Assembly: GCA_030425545.1 (NCBI GenBank)
Contig: JAUIAC010000010.1
Span: 1 to 50,746, forward strand
Length of the DNA stretch: 50,746 bases
Source of the DNA: a bacterium
GTDB lineage: Bacteria; Myxococcota_A; UBA9042
Reading direction: 5' to 3'
Below are positions 35,241 to 43,949 of this stretch, in pieces. Every line of letters starts with the position of its first letter. Position 1 is the stretch's first letter. The translations under genes and the position numbers were made by a program. The notes beneath the pieces were generated by a model. It ran no database searches. It saw only the letters and a program-made list of their open reading frames with translations, and had not been told where the DNA came from.

Positions 35241-37564
35241 TGCGGCGCACGCGCCTCGCCGGGCGCGCCAGGGCAGGCGGCGCGGTAGAGGCGCCACGGC
35301 ACCTGGCCGTGCGGGAAGCGCAGGAACTCTCCGGGCAGGCCGAGCGCCGTGAGCGGGCGCGCCAGCTCGATCTGGCGCGCCGCCAGGGCAGGGCCCTTCG
35401 CCCGCAGCGCGAGCGCTTCGCCACAGGGTCGTCCAGCCGCCGCTCGCGCCGCGCCGCTCGCGTCGACGCCGCCGGCCGCGGCGCCCTCCGCGGCGCGCGC
35501 GTGGCACGCCGGGGACTCGACGACGTAGGTCGCCTCGGGGAGCCCAGCGCCGCTCTTACACGCCACCAGGGCCGCCGCGGCGTCCATGGCCACCGTGGTC
35601 GGGCCGGTCGCCGACCACGGGCCCTGCGGCACGTCCGGCACGGCGGGAGACGCCGGGTGGCGGCCCGGGCGAATCAAGGTCAACGTGCCGCGCTGGGGCC
35701 CTAGGTTGGCTTGAAGCGCCTGCCAGGCCTGAGCCTGACCGTCCAGGTGTGCGCTGCCCGGGAAGCCTTGGAGCAAGGCCACCAGGACGCCGACCGTGGC
35801 CACCCCCTGCAGCACGCCCAGCGCCCAGCGCCACCGCGCCGGGCCGTGTCGCCACCCAAGGCCGGCGCGGGCAGCGAGCACCACGCTGGGCGCGAGCAAG
35901 GTGGCCTGGTAGCGCAGGCCGTCGGTGATCGACGCGCACACGAGCAGCCCAGCCACAAACACCACCGTCGCGCCGAGGGCGAGCGGCGCTTCGAGCACCA
36001 GGCCACGCCACCGCTCGCCGCGCCACCGCGCCCACAAGCTGGCGCAGACGCCGAGCGCCGCCAGCGCCCACAGCGCCGTGGGGGCGTAGGCCGGGCTCGC
36101 CCAGACGCTGAACTTGAGCGGCTGATTTGGAATCGGGATGGTCTGCTCGATGCGCGCCAGCCGGCCGCCGACGTGCGCTCCGGCGTGCAGCAGGCGCAAG
36201 GCCGTGGCCGCGCCCACGGCCACGATGAGGCCGGCCGCCAGCCGCCAGGGAAAGGGCGCGCCTGGCCGCGCGGCCGGCAGGAGGCGGTCCTCCGTCTGCT
36301 GGGCCGCGCGGTGGCGCGCCTCGGCCGCCGCGGTGCGCAGCCGCGCCCTAGCCACGGACGGCGCCGCGCCTGGAGCCTGGGGCTCGTCGGTCGCCGCGGC
36401 AGCTCGGGGCGGCCGCGGCCGCTGCGCCGGGCGCACGGCGAAGGCCATGGCCGCCAGGCCCGCCGCGAACGCGGGCCCGACCGCATGACCCAGGGCCAGC
36501 AGGGCGCAGGCGGCGGCCGCGCCCACCACGCCGACGCGGCCGGGCCGCGTGGCCGACCACAGGCCCGCCGCCAACAGCCACTGCGCGACCACCAGGCCGC
36601 TCTCGCTGTGGGCGACCCGTGCGCCGGCCGGCGCCCACACCGCCGCGAGGGTCGCCACCGCGACCGCCAGCCCGGTCCCCCCCGCCGCTCGGGCCGCCAG
36701 CGCGCTGAGCAGCACCGCGCCGCCGCCCCACCAGGTCGCCGCCGCGCCGACGCCAGCGATGTGCGCCCCGAACACCGCGTTGAGCGCGCGCCGGGCCACC
36801 AGCCAGCCGGTGCCGTAGGTCTCCGCGTGGCGCGCGATCGAGAGCGTGGCCTCGGGCAAACCGAGCACGACGGCCAGATCCTCCCACGCGTGGTCGTTGG
36901 CGTGGAGCGGGGTAAAGGGCAGGTGTCGCCGCACCGCGACGGCCACCAGCAGCAGCGAGAGCCCGCCGCCCAGCCACCCCAGGGCCTGCACCCGCCGCGG
37001 ACCGAGGACGGCCCGCCGGGCCAGACCCAACACCGGGTGGACGAGCACCACGAGCAGCAGCAACCACAGCGCCGCCGAGAGCCAGGCCTCTGGGCTCGCC
37101 CACAGCTCGAAGTCGGCCCGGCCCGCGGTGCCGACCACGCGCACGGCCCCTCCGGCGCGGAAGAACACGCCCTTGTCGTTGGACTTCACGGCCGCCATCA
37201 CGGCCTTCTGGGCTGCCTGCAGCGCTGTGTGGTCCGTGCTCGCAGCGCGCACGTGGAAGGCCCGCCCGAGCGCCACCGCGTCGTCGACCGGGGTCAGCGT
37301 GACCTGGGTCGTCGCACCGGAGACATGGCGCAAGGTCACCACGATGGCGTGGCCGCCCACCCGCACCCCGCTCAGGGTGACGTCTTCGCCGACCGGCCCT
37401 TCGTCTTGGAGCGGCGCGAAGAGCGCCAGGATGTCCGCTTCACGTCCGGGTGGGATCGCCGGGGCAGCGGCCCAGGCCGTCGACGTACACAGCGCGCCCC
37501 AGGCGAGCACGGCCACCGTGAGCCCAACGCTCGCCCGGTGTCGCCGGCCCGTGGCCAAGCTCAT
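35237..37564 (-). CDS. Large polytopic membrane protein, possible GT-C-like
   Basis: A 775-residue protein. The signal peptide is MSLATGRRHRASVGLTVAVL..., cut near WA/AAP. About 120 periplasmic residues (TLSGVRVGGHAIVVTLRHVS; ALQAAQKAVMAAVKS) precede about eleven membrane helices from residue 160 to 650, and a soluble C-terminal domain with four Cys. The loop after helix 2 contains LHANDHAWED and the helix layout recalls GT-C glycosyltransferases, whose catalytic Asp lies there; this is a weak structural analogy only. A basic, Ala/Arg-rich cytoplasmic loop (about 385-440) splits the helices. Its ATG overlaps the stop of the lipoprotein gene upstream as ATGA; it is third in a three-gene operon. 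Confidence 0.75.
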   Translation of the reverse strand: MSLATGRRHRASVGLTVAVLAWGALCTSTAWAAAPAIPPGREADILALFAPLQDEGPVGEDVTLSGVRVGGHAIVVTLRHVSGATTQVTLTPVDDAVALGRAFHVRAASTDHTALQAAQKAVMAAVKSNDKGVFFRAGGAVRVVGTAGRADFELWASPEAWLSAALWLLLLVVLVHPVLGLARRAVLGPRRVQALGWLGGGLSLLLVAVAVRRHLPFTPLHANDHAWEDLAVVLGLPEATLSIARHAETYGTGWLVARRALNAVFGAHIAGVGAAATWWGGGAVLLSALAARAAGGTGLAVAVATLAAVWAPAGARVAHSESGLVVAQWLLAAGLWSATRPGRVGVVGAAAACALLALGHAVGPAFAAGLAAMAFAVRPAQRPRPPRAAAATDEPQAPGAAPSVARARLRTAAAEARHRAAQQTEDRLLPAARPGAPFPWRLAAGLIVAVGAATALRLLHAGAHVGGRLARIEQTIPIPNQPLKFSVWASPAYAPTALWALAALGVCASLWARWRGERWRGLVLEAPLALGATVVFVAGLLVCASITDGLRYQATLLAPSVVLAARAGLGWRHGPARWRWALGVLQGVATVGVLVALLQGFPGSAHLDGQAQAWQALQANLGPQRGTLTLIRPGRHPASPAVPDVPQGPWSATGPTTVAMDAAAALVACKSGAGLPEATYVVESPACHARAAEGAAAGGVDASGAARAAAGRPCGEALALRAKGPALAARQIELARPLTALGLPGEFLRFPHGQVPWRLYRAACPGAPGEARAPH

Positions 37565-38076
37565 TTCGCGTCGGCACCTTCAGGCGCTTCGGGGGGGGGC
37601 GCGATGAGCAACAAGCCGGCAGGGGCGAAGTAGAGCCCGTCGTTGCTCGCGGTCATCATACGGCCTTCGACCGTGACCTTGCGCCCGTCCGTCGCGTCCT
37701 CGGGCAGCGCGCCGCCCACCAGCAGGCGGCGCCCCTGCAGGCTCTTGCGGTCCGCGAGCAGGAGGTGAGGCGCTGGCTTGCAGGTCTTCTGCTCGGCGGG
37801 GCAGGTGTGCACCTTCGCGACGAAGCCGCGCACCTTGACCGGTCCACCCTTGCGGCCGGCTGTGCCCGACTCGAGGATGCCGCGCACCGACCAGGCCCCG
37901 TCGTTGTACTGAGCTGGCGCGAGCTTCGGGTTGAGGTCCGGTGTGTCCGGCAGCGCCGCGGTCCCCTTGGTCGGGACCCGCTTGGGGTAGGCCGCCGCCC
38001 CCGGCCCCTCGCAGCCCGCGAGGCCCAAGGTCAGGCCGCACAACACGGTCGCTACGGTCCACAGTGGCGTCTGCAT
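37561..38076 (-). CDS. Small lipoprotein, possible OB-fold
   Basis: A 171-residue lipoprotein: signal ending LGLAGCEG with acyl Cys near 22. The mature part is beta-rich (WSVRGILESGTAGRKGGPVKVRG split by turns; FVAKVHTCPAEQKTCKPAPH with a probable disulphide; LLADRKSL; GRKVTVEGRMM), a pattern resembling small OB-fold envelope proteins. Function unknown. The ATG at 38076 is inside the preceding stop (TGATG), and its own stop overlaps the next start (ATGA, 37561-37564), so it is tightly coupled on both sides. Confidence 0.82.
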   Translation of the reverse strand: MQTPLWTVATVLCGLTLGLAGCEGPGAAAYPKRVPTKGTAALPDTPDLNPKLAPAQYNDGAWSVRGILESGTAGRKGGPVKVRGFVAKVHTCPAEQKTCKPAPHLLLADRKSLQGRRLLVGGALPEDATDGRKVTVEGRMMTASNDGLYFAPAGLLLIAPPPEAPEGADAK

Positions 38077-39455
38077 CACTTGTTCCAGTGGGGGATGAAC
38101 CCCGGCATGCTCGCGATGACGAGCGCGTTGGGGATGACGTACACGTCCTGAATCCCCAGCTCCACCGTCTTGCCGTCCACCTGACCGAGCACCGCCACCC
38201 GGTTCGGGCCCGGGGTGATGCCCACAGCAGCGTAGCGGCCAATGATGTTCGTGGTCACGCGGTTCTTGTTCGGCACGGGGTCCAGCTCGCTGTCGTTGAA
38301 GTAGCTGATGCCCTCGGGCGGCACGCCGATGCCGATCTTGGCGTCGAGGATGGGCCAGCTGCGCCGGTCCTTGGTGCCGCAGTCACGGATGCGGCCGCCG
38401 ATCACGCCGTCGCCCTCGTAGATGCCGCCGACGATGCCGATGGTCGACGGCACCAGCTGCCACTGCCCTTCGCCGACGATGGTCGGGTTGTAGAGCACCG
38501 TGTCCTTGTCGACGTACTTGCTCGGCTGCTTGTCCTTGCCCTTGTCGTCGAGGTGCGTCGAGAAGAGGACCACGTTGTAGGTGTAGGTGTCGTGCCAGCC
38601 GGCCGGGTCGTTGGCCTTGCTGGCTCGCGTCCGAATCACCAGGCGCGTGTTGAGCGGCACGTCCTCGATGGCGTAGACCCCGTGGCCCTTGCCGCACTTG
38701 GGGAAGCCGTCGATCTTGTCGCAGACGTAGCCGTGTGGGCACTGGAAGTGCTTGCCCTTGTCACACTCGGCCTCCGCCTTCTTCGGGCGCTCGACCAGCC
38801 AGCCCTGGGTGCCGGCCGTGTCCGGGTCGACGCTCTTCACCGTCGCGATGGGCTTGCCGATCTTGTCGGACGCGAAGCAGGCCTGCGCCTCGTCCGGGTC
38901 CTCGACGCCGGCGCACTTCTCCGGGTGGAAGTCGGCGGCGAGGAAGACCGCGACCTCGACGTCGGTCGTCACGGGGCCGCCGCCGAAGCGATCGACACGG
39001 CCCCACATGGTCGCCTTGCCCCCCTTCGGCAGGTCCTTGATGACCTCAGCGAGGTCCTTGCCCACACACGACAGGTCCATCTTCTCGGTCGTCGGCTGGT
39101 TGTCGTTGTTGGGGTCGGTCAGCTGAGACTTCACGTCCTTGGCCGGCTTGGGCACGCAGACGCCCGAGATGCAGATCTCGGTGGCCTTGCAGCCTTTGTC
39201 GGCCGTGCACTTCGGCTCGAACTTCGTCGGTGCGGCGGCGACGTCGGCGCTGCCCCCGCTGTCGCTGCCGGCGCTGCTGTCGGAGCCCGAACTCGCGTCT
39301 GTGCCGCCGCCGTCGGTCACGGCGTCGTTGTCGGCGGGCGGGTCCTTGTCCTCTTTTCCAAGGCAGCCGGCGAGCGAGACGAGCATCGCCGCGAGCGCGA
39401 CAGGGAGGGCGAGCGTGCGCAGGGCGCGGGTCTTGGGTGCGGGGGCACAGAGCAT
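38076..39455 (-). CDS. Lipoprotein with Asp/Ser/Gly stalk, unknown
   Basis: A 459-residue lipoprotein: signal ending LVSLAGCLG (acyl Cys near 31), a Ser/Gly/Asp stalk (40-75), then a Cys-spaced module CTADKGCKATEICISGVCVP of the type seen in delta-proteobacterial surface proteins, and a large beta-rich domain (WGRVDRFGGGPVTTDVEVAV; YTYNVVLFSTHLDD; GGRIRDCG) ending with a hydrophobic LVIASMPGFIPHWNK. No family recognised. GAGG lies 8 nt before the ATG. It is first of an operon with the small lipoprotein and the large membrane protein, suggesting an envelope complex (inference). Confidence 0.8.
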   Translation of the reverse strand: MLCAPAPKTRALRTLALPVALAAMLVSLAGCLGKEDKDPPADNDAVTDGGGTDASSGSDSSAGSDSGGSADVAAAPTKFEPKCTADKGCKATEICISGVCVPKPAKDVKSQLTDPNNDNQPTTEKMDLSCVGKDLAEVIKDLPKGGKATMWGRVDRFGGGPVTTDVEVAVFLAADFHPEKCAGVEDPDEAQACFASDKIGKPIATVKSVDPDTAGTQGWLVERPKKAEAECDKGKHFQCPHGYVCDKIDGFPKCGKGHGVYAIEDVPLNTRLVIRTRASKANDPAGWHDTYTYNVVLFSTHLDDKGKDKQPSKYVDKDTVLYNPTIVGEGQWQLVPSTIGIVGGIYEGDGVIGGRIRDCGTKDRRSWPILDAKIGIGVPPEGISYFNDSELDPVPNKNRVTTNIIGRYAAVGITPGPNRVAVLGQVDGKTVELGIQDVYVIPNALVIASMPGFIPHWNK

Positions 39456-39546
39456 GACGAACCTCGGTCAGGTGAGAGCGCCGGAGGTTAGGAGTCTGCA
39501 GCGCTTTCCGCAACGCCGCGAACACGGCGGCGGCGGACCTGCGGCG

Positions 39547-42288
39547 CTACCGCTGCGGCCTGCGGCGCCCCTTGCGGGCGTCGGCCAGCGTGGGGACCTC
39601 GGGCCAGGGGTGCTTGGGGTAGCGGCCGCGGAGGTCCTTTCGCACCTCCAGCCAGCCTCGCTGCCAGAAGCCCCGCAGGTCGCTGGTGACCTGCGTGGGG
39701 CGTCCGTTCGGGGCCAGGAGCTCACAGCGGGCGGGGACGCCGGCGAACCGGGGCGTGTCGTCGAGCCCGAAGAAGTGTTGGGCCTTGGCGCTGACCACGG
39801 GCGCGGGGAGCGGGCTGGGGCTGTCGCCGTGCGGCGCGATGGCGCCGGCTTCGTGGAGCGAGGACACGTCTGGGTAGCGTACGCGCGCGGCGACCCCGCA
39901 GGGCAGGGTCAGCTGCGCGGGCGCCTCTCGTTCGAGCAGCTGACGGACGTCCCAGGGCAGCGCGTCTCGCAGCAGCTTGGCGTGGGGGAGGCGGCGGAGG
40001 TCGGCGAAGCTGCGCTTGCCCTCGCACCACAGCGTCCACATGTCGTGACGCTCGTCCCCATCGTGCGCGTCGTCTCCATCGCGCGCGTCGTCTCCGTCGC
40101 GCGCGTCGTCCGGGTCGCCCGAGTCCTCTGGGTCGCCCGAGTCCACTGGGTCGCCCGCACGCCCAGCGCTCCCACCGTCGGGGGCCGCGGCGCCCGTCGA
40201 CCCGTAGCCGAGCTCTGGGAACGTGGGCACGGCCGCGTCAGGGCGCGCGCGGGCGAGCCAGCGCACGCGCCGCAACATGGCCAGGCCCTCGTCGCTCAGA
40301 TGCAGCGCGCGGTCTGGTGCGCGCCGCGCGGCGACCGCCAGACAGGACGCGATCGCACCGGCGTCTCGGGCGCCGCCGGCCGGTCGCGTCTCCAGCGCGA
40401 GGTCGCCGTAGCGCAGCTCGCGGACCTGGACGACCGCCTCGCTCTCCGGGTCGAAGTGCGTCCCAAGGGCCTCGTGGGTGGTCAGGTCTCGCAGCTCCAG
40501 CGCCACGGCGGTGCGCACGGTGGGGTCTCGCTTGCGTTGGTCGGCGGTGAGGCCGACCGCCAGGAGGACCGGGGCGCTGCGCACCACGCTCTGCCGGTCG
40601 AGCGTCGCGCCACGGCCCCCGACCATGCGCAGCGCGGCGCTGCGGGGCGCCCGGCGCACGGCCACCCGGTCGGGGAAGCCCGCGAGCAGCAGCGCGGCCA
40701 CCGAGCCGCGCCCTGCGGGTGGTCCCGCTTGACCACTGCGACCCTGGCCCTTGGCTTGGACCGCCCGCAGGAGCTGGTCTCGGGTCGCCAGCGCCGCGTC
40801 GAGGGTGCGCCGGTCGGCGCCGAAGCGGCGGGCGACCGCCCCGCGCGACTCGCCGGCGTCCACCGCGTCGATCACCGCGACGCGCAGGGCGAGGTCGTCG
40901 TCGCCGACCGCGTCGGGCGGGTTGCGCAGGAGGTCGCGCTCGCTGACCAGGGCGGCGAGCTTGGCGGCGAGCGGCCCGAGGCCTTGATCGACGCCGGCCA
41001 GCATCACCCGCCCCAGGCGCGGGCTCAGGGGCAGCCTGGCGAGCCGTCGCCCGGTGTCGGTCAGGCCGCGCTCGTCTACGGCTCCCAGGGCACGCAGCGT
41101 CGCCTCCGCGTGGCTCAGGCTGGCGGCCGGAGGCGCCTCGAACCAGCCGAACCGGCGCGGAGCGCTGCCCCAGGCGCGGACCTCCAGGCAGAGCCGCGTC
41201 AGATCGTCGCGACGGATCGCCGGCGCGTCGAAGGGGCGCAACCCTTGATGGTCGAAGGCCGTCCACAGCCGGATGCAGCGACCCGGCGCCGTGCGTCCCG
41301 CTCGCCCGGCGCGCTGCGTGGCGCTGGCGTCGCTGATGCGGGTCGTCTCCAGGCGGGAGACGCCGAGGTTGCGGTCCAGTCGCGGCTGCCGCGCGAGGCC
41401 GCTGTCGACGACGCCCGTGACGCCCTCGACCGTCAGCGAGGTCTCGGCCACGTTGGTGGCCAGCAGCACCTTGGTCCCTCGGGACGGCGACAGGGCGCGG
41501 TCCTGATCCGCGGCCGACAGCCCGCCGTGCAGCGGCAGCACCGTGACGTCGCCGTGCAGGTTCCGGCGACCCAGCTCCCTGGCACAGCGGGCGATCTCGC
41601 CGCGACCGGGCAGAAACACCAGCACGTGGCCGTCGTTGTCGAGCATCACCAGGTCTGCGACAGCGTCGGCGACGCGCTGCTCGAGCGGGCGCGTGTCCTG
41701 TTGGGTCACGTGACGCACGTCCACAGGGAAGGCGCGCCCCTCCGCGCGGATCACCGGGCAGCCCCCCAGGAAGGCGGCGACGGGCGCCGCGTCCAAGGTC
41801 GCCGACATCACCAGCACGCGCAGCTCTGGGCGCGCGTCAGCGCGGATGTCCGCGAGCAAGGCCAGGGCGAGATCGGCGTGCAGGGACCGTTCATGGAACT
41901 CGTCGAGCACCACACATCCCACCCCTTCGAGGAAGGGGTCGGCCTGCATCCGCCGGGTCAGCAGGCCCTCCGTGAGCACCTCGATCCGCGTGTCCGGCCC
42001 GATCTTCCGGTCAAAGCGCACCGCGTAGCCAATCTCGCCGCCCACGCGCCCTCCGCGCTCAGCGGCCATGCGCGCGGCCGTCGAGCGGGCCGCGATGCGG
42101 CGGGGCTGGAGCACGAGGATCTTCCCGTCCACACCCGCGTCGAGCAGCGCGGGAGGCACACGTGTGGTCTTGCCGGCGCCGGGCGGGGCCACGAGCACCG
42201 CGGCGCCGTGGGTGGTCATGGCGGCGCAGAGCGCTGGCAGCACCGCGTCGACCGGCAGGGGGCGGCGACTTGGCTGAGGATCCCGCAC
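39547..42288 (-). CDS. hrpB: ATP-dependent RNA helicase HrpB
   Basis: A 913-residue DExH helicase. Walker A is VAPPGAGKTTRVP; motif II DEFHERS and motif III MSATLD follow, with FLPGRGEI, ATNVAETSLT, motif VI QRAGRAGR and the HrpB-specific C-terminal half. The start is GTG at 42288, with GGGAGG just upstream and the protein beginning a few residues before PLPVDAVLP, as in E. coli HrpB (SLPVAAVLP). An in-frame ATG at 42390 would add 34 unconserved residues. An Asp-rich insert encoded at about 40045-40160 (GDPDDAR/DGDDAR repeats) interrupts the C-terminal domain and explains its length over the usual 800-850. HrpB unwinds RNA and acts in mRNA processing; its exact role is unclear. Confidence 0.94.
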   Translation of the reverse strand: MRDPQPSRRPLPVDAVLPALCAAMTTHGAAVLVAPPGAGKTTRVPPALLDAGVDGKILVLQPRRIAARSTAARMAAERGGRVGGEIGYAVRFDRKIGPDTRIEVLTEGLLTRRMQADPFLEGVGCVVLDEFHERSLHADLALALLADIRADARPELRVLVMSATLDAAPVAAFLGGCPVIRAEGRAFPVDVRHVTQQDTRPLEQRVADAVADLVMLDNDGHVLVFLPGRGEIARCARELGRRNLHGDVTVLPLHGGLSAADQDRALSPSRGTKVLLATNVAETSLTVEGVTGVVDSGLARQPRLDRNLGVSRLETTRISDASATQRAGRAGRTAPGRCIRLWTAFDHQGLRPFDAPAIRRDDLTRLCLEVRAWGSAPRRFGWFEAPPAASLSHAEATLRALGAVDERGLTDTGRRLARLPLSPRLGRVMLAGVDQGLGPLAAKLAALVSERDLLRNPPDAVGDDDLALRVAVIDAVDAGESRGAVARRFGADRRTLDAALATRDQLLRAVQAKGQGRSGQAGPPAGRGSVAALLLAGFPDRVAVRRAPRSAALRMVGGRGATLDRQSVVRSAPVLLAVGLTADQRKRDPTVRTAVALELRDLTTHEALGTHFDPESEAVVQVRELRYGDLALETRPAGGARDAGAIASCLAVAARRAPDRALHLSDEGLAMLRRVRWLARARPDAAVPTFPELGYGSTGAAAPDGGSAGRAGDPVDSGDPEDSGDPDDARDGDDARDGDDAHDGDERHDMWTLWCEGKRSFADLRRLPHAKLLRDALPWDVRQLLEREAPAQLTLPCGVAARVRYPDVSSLHEAGAIAPHGDSPSPLPAPVVSAKAQHFFGLDDTPRFAGVPARCELLAPNGRPTQVTSDLRGFWQRGWLEVRKDLRGRYPKHPWPEVPTLADARKGRRRPQR

Positions 42289-42388
42289 CTGCCCTCCCGG
42301 GTCGGCGGCCGGCACCGTGGCGGCGTCGCCGTCGGGAAGGTAGGGTTGCGTTGCGTTGGCATGCAAGGCGCCCACGCTGGAGGCGTCC

Positions 42389-43906
42389 ATGCCGGACCAC
42401 GCCGACCGACCCGCCCCGACCCGGCCACGGCGTCGCCGACTCGGCGTTGCTGCGGGCCGCGCCGCGTTGACCTGCCTTGTGTGCCTTGGCCTCGTGGCCC
42501 CGGTTCAGCCGAGTCTCGCCAGCCCGGGGCCGCAGGCGAAGCGGCCGTCGACCTCGTCCGCGGCGAGCGCCGCGCAGGCGTCGCAGCCAAACCCAAAGCC
42601 CGTCGCCCCGGCGTCGAAGGCCGCTCGCGCGCACCACGCCGCCGCCAGTCGCGTCGCCCGCAAGCTGGCGGCGGACATCGCGGTGTCGGTGGCCCGCATC
42701 CGGGGCCTGCCGCTGAAGCGCAAGCTCGACGTCCACGTGCTGGGCGACCTCGCCCTGCGCGCCTTCGTGGTGCGTCAGCTCGAGAAAGACGGCGGTCGCG
42801 AGCGGCTGCGCCGCTTGGGCCGCGCGCTGGCCCTGCTGGACCTCGCGCCCCCGGGCGGCGGCCTCATGGCGGCCTACCTCGCGCTGCTCGGCGAGCAGGT
42901 CGCTGGGCTGTACGACCCCGCGAGCCGGACGCTGCGCGTGATGCGACGGCTGGTGCCGGTGGGCGTGCAGCTGCCGAACCCGCTGCATCTGCTCACGGGG
43001 AGCCCTGAAGAGCAGCTGCGCTTCGTGATGGCCCACGAGATCGTGCACGCCCTCCAAGACCAGCGCTGGGGCCTGGCGAAGCTGGCCCGCGACCGGCCCG
43101 GGGAGACCGACCTGGAGACCGCGCTGTCCAGCCTCTTCGAAGGCGACGCCACCCTCGGCGGCTTGATCTGGGCGATGCAGGACAAGCAGGGGCACGCCGA
43201 CCTCAAGTCGCTGCTCGCGGCCGAGGCCGGCATCCGCTGGATGATGCGGAGCTCCCTGAGCCTCGCGCGGCTGGGGCTGCTGCCCGGCGGCGCCGGCCTG
43301 GCCCGGGCGCCGGCGTTCCTGCAGGAGCGCCTGGTGGTGCCCTACGCCGCCGGGCTGACCTTGTGCATGGCGGCGGCCCGGCGCACCGGCAGCTACCGCG
43401 GCATCGACGCCCTCTACCGCGCGCCACCGCTGAGCACGGAGCAGGTGCTGCACCCGGAGAAGCTCTGGGGCGCGCGCCCAGACCCGCCGGTCATCTTGCG
43501 GCTCCCGCCCCTGCGGCGGGTGCTCCGTGCCAAGGGGCGCGCGCTCTACGCCGACAACCTGGGCGAGCTCTTCATCCGTCGCACGTTGCGCGGCCGGCTC
43601 CCAGAGGCGCAGGCTGACCGCGCGGCAGCGGGCTGGGGTGGCGACCGATACGCACTCTACGCCGGGCCCAAGGGCGACATGCTGGTGTGGCTCACCACGT
43701 GGGACACCGCCGCGGACAGCAGCGAGTTCGCGACCGCGGCGGTGGCCTGGCTGCGCGCGCTTCAGGCTGGCACGGCGAGCGGTGTGGCCGTGCGTGGCAA
43801 AGACGTGCTGGTGTGGCGCGGGGTGCCGCGCGCGCAGGTGGCGCGGCTCAAGGCGCGCGTCTTCACCGGGACGCGGCGTCGGCTTCGCAAGCGCCTTCCG
43901 CGGTGA
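42389..43906 (+). CDS. Secreted zinc metallopeptidase-like protein (HEIVH)
   Basis: A 505-residue protein with a twin-arginine-like basic N-terminus (RPRRRRLGVA) and a hydrophobic core (LTCLVCLGLV), cut near LAS/PG. A Ser/Ala/Pro linker leads to the catalytic site: RFVMAHEIVHALQDQ (His 216, Glu 217, His 220) and LFEGDATL, with Glu 251 as likely third zinc ligand, as in gluzincin-type families. The segment GLYDPASRTLRVMRRLVP before it is also common in this group. It is probably periplasmic or exported; substrate unknown. The ATG at 42389 has GGAGG 6 nt upstream. It lies divergent from hrpB, with 100 bp between starts, and converges on the giant Cys-repeat gene. Confidence 0.85.
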   Translation: MPDHADRPAPTRPRRRRLGVAAGRAALTCLVCLGLVAPVQPSLASPGPQAKRPSTSSAASAAQASQPNPKPVAPASKAARAHHAAASRVARKLAADIAVSVARIRGLPLKRKLDVHVLGDLALRAFVVRQLEKDGGRERLRRLGRALALLDLAPPGGGLMAAYLALLGEQVAGLYDPASRTLRVMRRLVPVGVQLPNPLHLLTGSPEEQLRFVMAHEIVHALQDQRWGLAKLARDRPGETDLETALSSLFEGDATLGGLIWAMQDKQGHADLKSLLAAEAGIRWMMRSSLSLARLGLLPGGAGLARAPAFLQERLVVPYAAGLTLCMAAARRTGSYRGIDALYRAPPLSTEQVLHPEKLWGARPDPPVILRLPPLRRVLRAKGRALYADNLGELFIRRTLRGRLPEAQADRAAAGWGGDRYALYAGPKGDMLVWLTTWDTAADSSEFATAAVAWLRALQAGTASGVAVRGKDVLVWRGVPRAQVARLKARVFTGTRRRLRKRLPR

Positions 43907-43949
43907 CCGGCGCGGTCGACCTCGCCGGATTTCTATTGGGCTGCTGGGC

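Noticed and set aside
42288..42390. HrpB starting at the ATG at 42390, with its start codon overlapping the divergent peptidase start
   Set aside because: The extra 34 residues are not part of the family and have no ribosome site; the GTG at 42288 has GGGAGG upstream and matches the E. coli start region.
39139..43008. A forward open frame of about 1,290 codons opposite hrpB
   Set aside because: It mirrors codon positions of hrpB and neighbouring genes, has low-complexity composition, and no signal or motif.
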